Positions 55,860-64,000 of a stretch of 64,000 nucleotides of DNA are shown here, in pieces. A model generated the notes under the pieces. That model saw nothing but the letters and a program-made list of their open reading frames with translations. It was not told the DNA's origin and did no database searches. The stretch spans positions 37,004,734 through 37,068,733 of the forward strand of contig OX328125.1 of assembly GCA_946811695.1 (NCBI GenBank), in the 5' to 3' direction. This DNA comes from Gonocerus acuteangulatus. Its lineage: Eukaryota; Arthropoda; Insecta; Hemiptera; Coreidae. The translations under genes were made by a program, and so were the position numbers. Positions within the stretch are counted from its first letter, which is position 1. Every line of letters starts with the position of its first letter.

Positions 55860-56150
55860 TTCGTGTGCGCGTCTGTGTGTCTGTTAACATAATACCGGCC
55901 GGAATTATTTATTTTTTCGTTTACGGTGACCAAACTTGGAATATAGCATTCCCGTAACAAACGTTTTGTTACAGTTGGCGAGCAAATTCGGTCCATCCGG
56001 AGGGGGTTGAAACCGAACACAAATTGTTAATATGCCCAAAACGGTGGGCATTTTTGTTAAATTGCAACGAACCTCAGCATACATCGTGATCCACTTAAGA
56101 GAGGCGTGTGTTGTAAATATGAACTAAATCGGTCAAATGGGAATAGAGAA
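55860..56150 (+). repeat. R1 repeat, diverged copy without (TA)n
   Basis: GTGTCTGTTAACATAATACC, AAACTTGGAATATAGCATTC, AAATTCGGTCCATCCGGAGG, TTAAATTGCAACGAAC and GAACTAAATCGGTC follow the R1 order seen at 43990-44260. The usual TA tract is replaced by a GTGTGCGCGT-like run. Confidence 0.75.
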
Positions 56151-56204
56151 ATCGAACCTGCTTTTATTAATTAAATAATTAAATTAAATTATTATTTATT
56201 TTAA

Positions 56205-56409
56205 TTTTAATTTTAACGTCCATTTATTATTAACTAAGAATTTTAGGACGGGTTATCTATAGGTTACCATCCTTTTCTAGCCAGGATAGGGGTGATGCTT
56301 TTTCTTTTTTCTAAAGAAAAGCCACCACCCCTAGTGGGAATCGAACCCACGACCTTTGGCACGGAGTGTGAAGTGCTCTCGCGTTAACCCTCGCAGCCAT
56401 CGGGTCTCC
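56205..56409 (-). mobile_element. SINE-1 copy, full-length
   Basis: Minus strand: GGAGACCCGATGGCTGCGAG, B box GGGTTCGATTCCCAC, GGGGTGGTGGCTTTTC, CATCACCCCTATCCTGGC, GGTAACCTATAGATAACCC and AATAATAAATGGACG, ending in an (AAATT)n-like tail. Confidence 0.9.
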
Positions 56410-56559
56410 AAATTAAATAATTAATCTCTCTGTTGCGTATCTTGTACAAAATAAACTAAATATAGAAATTTAAAGAAAGCCCATTTGGAGAAGGTGGAGA
56501 AGTTAGAAAGTAAAGAAAACCCAAATATCTTCAGTAGAAACAACCTCATAAGGAAAGAC

Positions 56560-56925
56560 TTGAGTTTCTCGACTTGATAGTGATCTGGATCATCAAATGA
56601 GAACTTAATTGAAGTTGTGGCAATTTGGCGACGGAAAGACCATTTTTTAATATTATCAACGAGATGGATTGACTAGGGTTCCGATATAAACTTAAGCGAG
56701 CGGAAAAGCATAGCAATTATGCCATTAACATAATTGCTATGCGTTTCCGCTCGCTACGCTCGCTCAAGGTTAGATCGAAACTCTAGTTAATCCAACTCGT
56801 TGATAATATTAATAAATGGTCGTTCCGTCGCCATATTGCCACAACTTCAATTAAGTTCTCATTTCATGATCCAGAACGAGACCCAGTTCTCTAACCTGGT
56901 GAAGCTAGTACGTAAGTACCAAAAC
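56560..56925. mobile_element. Inverted-repeat element of the GCTCGCTACGCTCGC group, copy 2
   Basis: Inner palindrome: GCATAGCAATTATG / CATAATTGCTATGC with AAGCGAGCGGAA and TTCCGCTCGC on each side. Outer inverted segments GTTGTGGCAATTTGGCGACG and CATATTGCCACAAC. Related to 36759-37256, including ACTCGTTGATAAT. Confidence 0.8.
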
Positions 56926-57110
56926 TATTTTCAGTATAGAGAATCTGGGTAGTTCAGCTGACTGTCTGATTTCAGTACATTTTTACCTAAAATGTTTTCC
57001 TTACTAATTAAACATAAGGAACAATGCAAACAAAAAGATATCAACAGTCGATTAAATCATTTTGCCTTTTAAATTTACCAAGGAAAAATCAAATGTTGAG
57101 AGCATAATAT

Positions 57111-57303
57111 TAAATTTTTAACGTCCATGTATTATTAACTACGAATGTTAGGACGGGTTATGTATAGGTTACCATCCTTTTTTTACCCAGCATAGGGGCG
57201 ATGCCATGCCTTTTCTTTTTTCTAAAGAAAAGCCACCACCCCTAGTAGGAATCGAACCCACGACCCTTTGGCACGGAGTGTTAAGTGCTCACGGTCACCG
57301 GGC
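57111..57303 (-). mobile_element. SINE-1 copy, with 12-bp target duplication
   Basis: AGAGCATAATAT at 57099-57110 and 57304-57315. Minus strand starts CCCGGTGACCGTGAGC, so a few head bases are missing or changed; the B box and full tail domain are present. Confidence 0.9.
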
Positions 57304-57319
57304 AGAGCATAATATAACA

Positions 57320-57885
57320 GTATTTTATATCTAATCAATTCCCATTTAATTAAAAATAAAAGTCCGATTCATTTGTGTGCTTTCGACTTCCAGGAGTGAT
57401 AAAAAATAAAGTATTATCACACTCTAACTTGCTGACCATAAGTCCACGCGTCCTCAAATACATTGTTCTCAATTCACATATTCTTTTTGAATTGTAATAT
57501 AATGTGTAATGTTATAATTCAGTTAGCGGTCGGATCCAGAGGGATATTGTTAGGTATTATGGAATAGGTCTGTAAGAAATCCATGAAGGGTAGGTAGCCA
57601 TTTTAGTTGAGATACTGTCGGGGCGCGTGATCTCGTTACAAGATGCGGTGTGTGTAAAATATTGGATCGCCGTGGCTCACATCCGAATTGTTCTTTACCC
57701 AACCCAATCGACCCAAATCCCTCAGAATTTGGCTTCTACCCAATTTACAATAAACGAAAATATCATTTGAAATATTTAATAACTCTCTTTGTAATTTTAT
57801 TGTATTTTTATTCTATTCAATGTTTTATCATATTCTGAAAAATTGTAGTCGTTGTGGTTGCTTTATGTCTGTTAACACTATGCTT
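57320..57885. other. Non-coding stretch
   Basis: Nothing recognised; a 62-codon frame (57650-57838) has no motif. Confidence 0.45.
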
Positions 57886-58394
57886 GAAACGCGCTAAGAT
57901 GACGCAGTTCCTGTGCAACGCACGTTATTGTAATTGAATTATCTGTTATTATAAATTTGAATTTGTATTTATTATAGAGTATTTATCGATTGGTTCAATC
58001 TCATTCTTCAGAGATGTGGTGTAACCTTTACCACCTTGCTGATAAACGTGCTTAGTTTATGTATATTCTACGGGACTGTTGTACAACCAATAGAATACAA
58101 CCAATTGCACGCGGGACTAGTGATAAAATCGATATGGTTTAATCCACTCTCCGGACCCATATACTGATAAAAAAAGCCCTAACGACTTGGAATCACTTAC
58201 CATATCAAGTTTATTTTATAGCTTTAGAAGAGATGTATAGCAGTCATTATTATATAAGTACTTAAATGAAACCAATAAATACTCTTGACCATACAAAAAG
58301 TATATATTTTCTTGACATGCAGAGATTGGTAAAATAACACTAGGCAACAATAAAAGTCCGACTCGCAGGAACTGCGTCATCTTAGCGCGGTTCC
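57885..58394. mobile_element. Possible TIR unit with GCGCTAAGATGACGCAGTTC ends
   Basis: GCGCTAAGATGACGCAGTTC at 57891 is repeated in inverted orientation at 58356-58390, bracketing about 480 bases with no coding signal. The motif is shared with several other loci in the window. Confidence 0.45.
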
Positions 58395-58442
<48 letters not shown>

Positions 58443-58618
58443 GGCACATCTACATCTAGGTCATTAGCGCCGACATCCAGGGTGTAGCGAGGAATTTCAC
58501 CAGCGAGCCGTGGGATGATAAAATTCCTGCCGAACATAAGCGGGAGATGGTGGGGAATCGAACCCACCATCTCCCGCTTATGAATCCAAGGCGCTAGCCA
58601 TTAGACCACGGGAGACCC
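58395..58618 (-). mobile_element. SINE-2 copy with an internal palindromic duplication
   Basis: Minus strand: GGGTCTCCCGTGGTCTAATG, CATAAGCGGGAGATGGTGGG, TTCGATTCC, and then an inverted repeat of the preceding 20 bases (CCCACCATCTCCCGCTTATG) before the normal tail domain and A-tail (plus T-run 58397-58440). Direct repeat CGGTTCC at 58388-58394 and 58619-58625. Confidence 0.85.
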
Positions 58619-58629
58619 CGGTTCCTATC

Positions 58630-59475
58630 CCTATTCTCATTTGAAAAGCATAGAATAGAAACAGATAATATTTTCCTCGGCCTTTGTTCAAAGGGTTTTA
58701 TGGCTGGCTATACCTGGGGTCAGGTCCGCAAGACCCTAGAATCCTCTTCTACCGATACTTCATTTCATACGTTTCAATGAATTGGAAAATATAAAATATT
58801 TTCACACATTCCTGTGTTCTTTTACTATAGTAATAATTCTACAGATAAAATCAATTAAAAAATAAAATAAAAAAACCAACAGCATAAAGGCAATTGAAAA
58901 TATTCAAAAGACGTCAACGAATCTTTTTCTCTTGGCAAGCTATATTTCTAACAATGAATTGTTTTTCTTATTTTGCCTAATCTGTTTTATTGTAAAATAC
59001 ATTATCCAACTATAAGCAATTAAAAAATAACAAGGAATAAAAACAGACAAAAAGAACAGTTCGAATAAGCAAAATCAATTACTTTAATGTTTTAAGCACT
59101 TATTTCTCCGATTGACATCGCCTAATCAAAACTTTCATCAGAACCTTTTTTGTAGAGCATTTAGTAAGCTTTCTAATGGTATTCTTTCGTTTACCAAATT
59201 CTTAACCTTTTTCGAGATATTAAGGAAAATATACAAAGTTACCAAAACTTTTTATGTCTGTTAATAAAATATTTTATTCTAACCCTTCCTTAACTCCAAA
59301 CGTAACCAAAATTTCAACATATTAGTTTTAATGAAAGTAGACCATGCAGAAAATGTTTCAACTGAATCCCATGATTCTAAGTACCCAAATTAAAAACGGT
59401 ATTCAAAAACTATTTTTCCAATTTTCTCGAAAACGGTTAAAGCTATCGCCTTGAAAATGGTTTCATTCGTTTTCC
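58630..59475. other. Non-coding stretch
   Basis: AT-rich; nothing recognised. Confidence 0.45.
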
Positions 59476-59479
59476 TAGC

Positions 59480-59690
59480 CCAAGAAGCCTATAAAAAGAG
59501 TACTTACAAGCTTATGAACTCAAAAACGTAAGCGTTACGATTTTTTCTGCGCGAATTTCGCCCCAAACTCCATCTTCCAGTGGGCGGATTTTGCTGGTTA
59601 ACGAACTTGACCTTTCATATTGGACGACTGATTTTTGTACCAAATTTCATCAAAATCGGACCATTCGTCTTCGAGCTAGAGAGCGAACAG

Positions 59691-59735
<45 letters not shown>

Positions 59736-59880
59736 TATACATATATATATATATATACAAATTTGAACCACCGTTATTTTCGGTCTCTAGGGGTTCTGAA
59801 ACGCGAAATTTTCTTGTCGGCACTTCCGGATTGTTTCATTGTATCAACCTTATAAGCGGGGTTCCTCCCTATGGGGGAGG
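59480..59880 (+). repeat. R2 repeat, copy with (TA)n
   Basis: ACGTAAGCGTTACGATTT, GCGCGAATTTCGCCCC, GGTTAACGAACTTG, CAAATTTCATCAAAATCGG and GACAAATATATA, then (TA)n to 59758, then CAAATTTGAACCACCG, GGATTGTTTCAT and AAGCGGGGTTCCTCCC. The most complete R2 copy here. The 107-codon frame across it is an artefact. Confidence 0.7.
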
Positions 59881-59884
59881 GAGG

Positions 59885-60585
59885 AACCGCGCTAAAAATG
59901 TTTCTGGCTCATAAAAAGTCAATTCATTTGTATTTCCATCTGTGGAATTCAAAAATGTGCATAAAAATTAGCTCCTGCTTTGGAGAAAAAGTACCATTTC
60001 ATTTTTTAGAGTCAACATTTTCAATTTGGGGAAATATTTTTTGGGAAGTTTGTACACCAATCAAATCAAAGTTACAAATGAAATGCTCTTCAGCTGTTTG
60101 TAAGACATAAACATTGTTAATTTTGGTGTGACTGTGAGTTTCACATAGTTTCTGCCGTAATTAATGCAGAAGTTCTTGTTCGGGAGTGCGTTAGGAGAAA
60201 AAAAATATGCCACAAAAATGCCTGAATATTGTGAATATGTTTTGTTATTTTTGTGGCGAAATACATTTTCCCCACAGAAAAGCATTCTGACGCATATGCT
60301 GCCAATCAGCATTATTTGGGTAGGAAAGTAGGGGACCAGGTTAAGTCTTGAGGTTCAAATATATGTTGCAACGCGAGTTCTGTTTCACTGCGGGAATAGA
60401 TCAGGAAGATTAAACGATCTATGGCTTTCACTGCGCCTACAGTTTAGCGGTAGCCTAGAAACCATAGGCACAGCGCTGTAGAAACCATACTGATGGCTCC
60501 TATTTTTGCTTGACTCCACCTATAAAACCAGGATTGTTTATGAAGATAAGAAAGACACTTCAGTTCGCGAATCTTGAATCTGCTA
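59885..60585. other. Non-coding stretch
   Basis: Two short frames on opposite strands (59871-60110 and 60061-60312) without motifs. Confidence 0.4.
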
Positions 60586-60589
60586 TTCG

Positions 60590-61240
60590 ACGTATTCTGC
60601 ATTCAGATAGTTAGCAGTTTTTAATCCACCCGCACATTTGATCCCCGTGGCCATGATTTTGAGAAAAAAAATGATAACCCGCAGAGACTGAGCGGAATTA
60701 AGTGATCTCATTAGAGACCTTGACCTGTCAAAGGAGAAGGTAGAAATTCTTGGGTCTCAACTGCAGCGATGGAATCTTCTCGAATGTGATGTCAGAATCT
60801 CACAACACATAAAACGTCACAGGGAATAGCTTTCCTTTTAATGTGACATTAATAGTTAATAGCTTGATGAAATCTTTGAATTTGGACCATTATCCAGCTG
60901 AATGTTGATTCATAGACTCCACCAAGCTTAGTTTGATAGCCGTTTTACTTCACATTGGCAACTTTCTTTTATTCCTGTAGGTCATACAATTCACATGATG
61001 GCGAAATATGCAAATATGACAGCCCTCTTCAACTCACTTAAATATCATGAACACAAATAGAAAATCTGTACTGATTTGCTTTTTGATCCATTCTGCCTTC
61101 AGATAGTTTACCAGTTCCTACTCCACCCGAACAACCCCTTCCACATCACATGACGCTGGTCTCGAGGGAAAAAATATAATATGTGCAGACTGAGTCAAGC
61201 AAATTGAGTCCTTGGCCTATCTAAACCGAAAGCAGAAATC
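60590..61240 (+). pseudogene. X-ORF family, middle part, with partial tandem duplication
   Basis: Readable on plus: LSDLIRDLDLSKEKVEILGS then QLQRWNLLECDVRIS and IKRHRE (60695-60830), FIDSTKLSLIAVLLHIGN (about 60908-60965), and GHTIHMMAKYANMTALFNSL then KYHEHK (60980-61060), the last overlapping the start of the 16.9-kb copy. Several stops and frameshifts. The start region (60590-60750) recurs, diverged, at about 61075-61240 (CAGATAGTTTACCAGT, GCAGACTGAGTCAAG). Function unknown. Confidence 0.6.
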
Positions 61241-61249
61241 CCATTTTAG

Positions 61250-64000
61250 TTTTTAAGATTAATTCTACTAATTGAGCTAATGTTGATCTTTTTTGTTAGT
61301 TATTTTTTCACAAGTTCAATAATAAACATTTATTATTTATAGTTGTTTAAATTATACATTTAAATCTTTCAATTTTTTTGATTTTATAGATGTGTTATTT
61401 TGCTCCTACAAGATGCAGGCTTAAAGAAATGAATAAACGACCATTTTATTCTTAAACTCCTCTCAAAAACTCTTCCTTTAATCTGTATTTGATCCTCTGA
61501 AAAAAACGTATATTATTAAACTGTAAGTTAGCCTTTCAATTGAATTAAACGGGATATTGTCTCGCCGCTTCCTCTTGGATTTCGGTAAGGCAGAAATGCT
61601 AAGTCCCTCTCTGAAAAGATTAGTAATTTGAATACAAAAGATTTGTCGGATGACAGATAAAGTTAGACAGTTTTATTAAGGTGGCGAGTAGATATGGTAT
61701 CGCCTTGCAAAAGCCTTTGGTATTATTAACCTTATCACTTTTCTCTTTCTTCTTATTATCCTCCAGCCCTAAATGTATTAAAAAATGGATAACGTAAACA
61801 GAACTCTTCACATATAAAGTTAGCAAAATATTCTGCCACGGCTTTTTTTAGGAATACAGAAGAGATTACAAAGATTGAGAGTTAGGCCGGCCACAGACTA
61901 TCAGGTACGCCTGATCAGGTTTACCTGTCAGGTGTACCTGTCAACCACACCTGTATACCTGGCAAGTTTGTCAGTTTTCAACATGGATCCTCAGGGATCT
62001 ACTTCAATAGATGCACTATAAACTAAGAATAATTGAGTTTCATTCTAAATATCTTTACAACCTGAATGCACCAAGTTCGTGATACATTTTGACTAATAAC
62101 AAATTTCTTTTTAAAACCTAAATATATGCATGGCACTTCTTGGGTAAAATCAATTCTTCGGGAATAAAGTAAGTGGTATAAAATATTTTTTTACTTTTCA
62201 CTAACAACTACACGGTAGATTTCTCTACACGGTGAGAAAAAGGTTAAAAAAAAATATGCCTTGGGATCAGAACCATTAATAAAATGAAAAAGCAAAATTA
62301 GAGCAGTATTAATAAGTAATTCGATTTAAAAAAATGTTAGTTCAAACGGGATTGAACACCTTCGGTTTTGAGTTACCCTATAGGCACCGCTGTGCATGGT
62401 CTTGTGGGTAACGTTGCTAGCATATCTACATCAGTTGTTTCCCGTAATGTATAGTGTCCTGGTCACATTTCAATGTTGTTGTTTTGTAATATATTTATTT
62501 TTTTCAAGGAGATCTGTAACAATTGAGTATGTGCTGTACATGTCATTGAGGGAGAACAAAGAACTTAATAAATCTGTGGCCAAAAAAAAATGCGTTTGTT
62601 TTTCGAAATGGACTTATTTGACAAAGCTTTTTTTAAAAGCTTATAGCATTTGTTTGTTTAGCCTGAGAAAAAATATGAATAATAATGGCTTTGTTTTCAA
62701 GCCTTCTTCAGGCTTTTGAAGAGAGGAAGTACTTCGAAGATCCGTTGGTATATATTAAATTATACTTTTCCTCATTCAAAACAAGGAGGTTTTCCTTATG
62801 GATAAATTCGATATCTGTATGTATGCTTCTGTTATATATTCGATATATGTATATGTATTGTCGCAATAACTAACCGAGTTTTTTTACCTACCTTATGACA
62901 ATCGAGTTGAAACGTTAGTGAACATAGAAACTCTTTTTTTATTAAAAATGACTAATAAAACCTAACCTGGACTATCCCCATCTTGGTTTTTAATGAATAT
63001 GGTCCTATCTATTGCGTAGTTCTCGGAGCACTTTTAAATCCTCAATGCCACAGATAGAAACATTGTGATAATTTTTATAATACGACTTTAATGTTTCCCT
63101 TCACGAAATGTGTACATCGGATCACTAAACTGAACTACATTTTCAGTTGGGATCTTATATATCTCAATGCTTACCTTAAATCACCAGGTATATGGAAAAA
63201 TAATAAGACATTCGGTACCATCAAAAGAATACTAATATAACCACATCAGTGCTACATAATCTTACTAGGGGAGGCGAACAGAAAACCGAAGAGTTAGAGA
63301 AGAAGGTGCCAAAAACCTTATTATTGCGTTAGGTACATCATAAGGTAATTAATTGAGTAATGTTACTTATTAGATCAAAGTCTGTTTTATTTGTTTGAGC
63401 AATAAATACTTTTTCATGTCGAATTATATAAGAAGAGGGTATATTTTTAGTAATAAAAATAGTTAATTGCACCCCTTTTTTATTTGTATGAAATCATTTT
63501 ATTTACTCATTAGTGTTTTTTTTCCTTTTAATTTCAGTTCTGTTGCTAGTGATCGTTGAACACATGAACGAATGAGGACTCGGAGAACACTTCGCTGCTG
63601 ATTTTCTGCTAAGTAAGTTTGTATTACATAGACTACTAATTTACTTAGCGACATCACAACCGTTGGTTCTTGAAAAATTGATAAGAAAAATATCAGCAAA
63701 TTCAGATGTGGGTGAGACATGTCTTGTATGCATGCATTACATTGCAAGTTAATTAGAACATATTATTACATATCAATGACAACTGGCTTTATCCTTCAAT
63801 GTTACAATACGTCAATAATTAAAACAAAAACAGGAATCAATCTATCATACATATAAAAAAGATTTCACACAGAGTATACTTTTTAACAACTGTTTATGGG
63901 TTGTTTGACAATATTTAAATGAAACATTGAATGGCAAAAAATGTCTTTATCAAAATTAATTATTATTACATAATTCCTTTATTGGAGTACTAGATTAAAT
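61250..64000. other. Non-coding right end of the window
   Basis: AT-rich. At 61885-61970 GGCCGGCCACAGACTATCAG followed by several overlapping AGGTGTACCTG palindromes could be one end of a Harbinger-like MITE, but no partner end is seen. A 107-codon frame (62396-62719) has no motif I recognise. A weak hammerhead-like remnant lies at 62681-62722 and 62885-62912. Confidence 0.4.

Noticed and set aside
62681..62912. Foldback with hammerhead-like ends (CTGAAGAA with AGCC stem; CTTATGAC ... GAAACGT)
   Set aside because: The orientation fits the other families, but each string lacks one box and the arms outside them are not inverted copies.

Overview
This window looks like AT-rich, repeat-dense DNA from an animal nuclear genome, most likely an arthropod. 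The evidence is the set of decayed LINEs with RNase H and C-terminal zinc-knuckle domains, a Tc1-like transposase relic, tRNA-derived SINEs with A/B boxes and A-tails, very many (TA)n tracts, and pieces of an unnamed repetitive ORF that I associate with arthropod annotations. Species cannot be fixed from the sequence. I see no intact host gene, no rRNA, no functional tRNA, no CRISPR array and no bacterial-style operon. Almost every support-worthy feature is a mobile element or its wreckage.

Layout. 0-4.5 kb: a C-family-like inverted repeat, a minus-strand LINE with RT fragments, and foldback A copy 1. 5.8-13.3 kb: CT-rich tracts, LINE tails, a CAGGGTGT TIR element holding a copy of repeat R1, SINE heads, and a 1.1-kb palindromic element. 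16.9-21.0 kb: a decayed repetitive ORF (called here X-ORF) in which an internal segment is tandemly repeated seven times and a 2-kb foldback is inserted. 22.3-28.8 kb: foldback C, a plus-strand RNase H LINE, a minus LINE tail, foldbacks F and A2, and a hairpin. 30.9-34.3 kb: a templated filler insertion, a SINE, foldback B, and foldback D inside a minus LINE. 35.6-39.3 kb: three large inverted repeats. 40.6-46.5 kb: R1 repeats, a LINE interrupted by a SINE, the X-ORF N-terminal part, and nested SINEs. 47.4-54.6 kb: foldback A3, a LINE inserted in a small TIR element, and foldback E inside a Tc1-like relic. 55-64 kb: SINEs, R1/R2 repeats, a foldback with GCTCGC repeats, and the X-ORF middle part.

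The most interesting signal is shared by five otherwise dissimilar foldback families (A-E). Each carries, pointing outward at the inner end of its arms, a hammerhead-ribozyme-like string: CTGANGAN, a G..C-closed hairpin, GAAA(A)C, usually a short self-complementary run (ACGT, ACATGT, AACGTT), then an NUH-like cleavage context. In families C and D the bases just before CTGA pair with the bases just after the predicted cleavage site, as helix I should. Hammerhead motifs are established in terminal repeats of Penelope-like retroelements. The variable 8-12-bp flanking direct repeats and one-sided tails would fit that origin, but no Penelope RT or GIY-YIG ORF is visible here. The extra base after CTGANGA, present in all families, is a departure from the textbook core and needs a cleavage test.

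The elements interact mainly by nesting: SINE in LINE, LINE in TIR element, foldback in Tc1, foldback in LINE, foldback in X-ORF, SINE in R1. This gives a readable order of insertion events.
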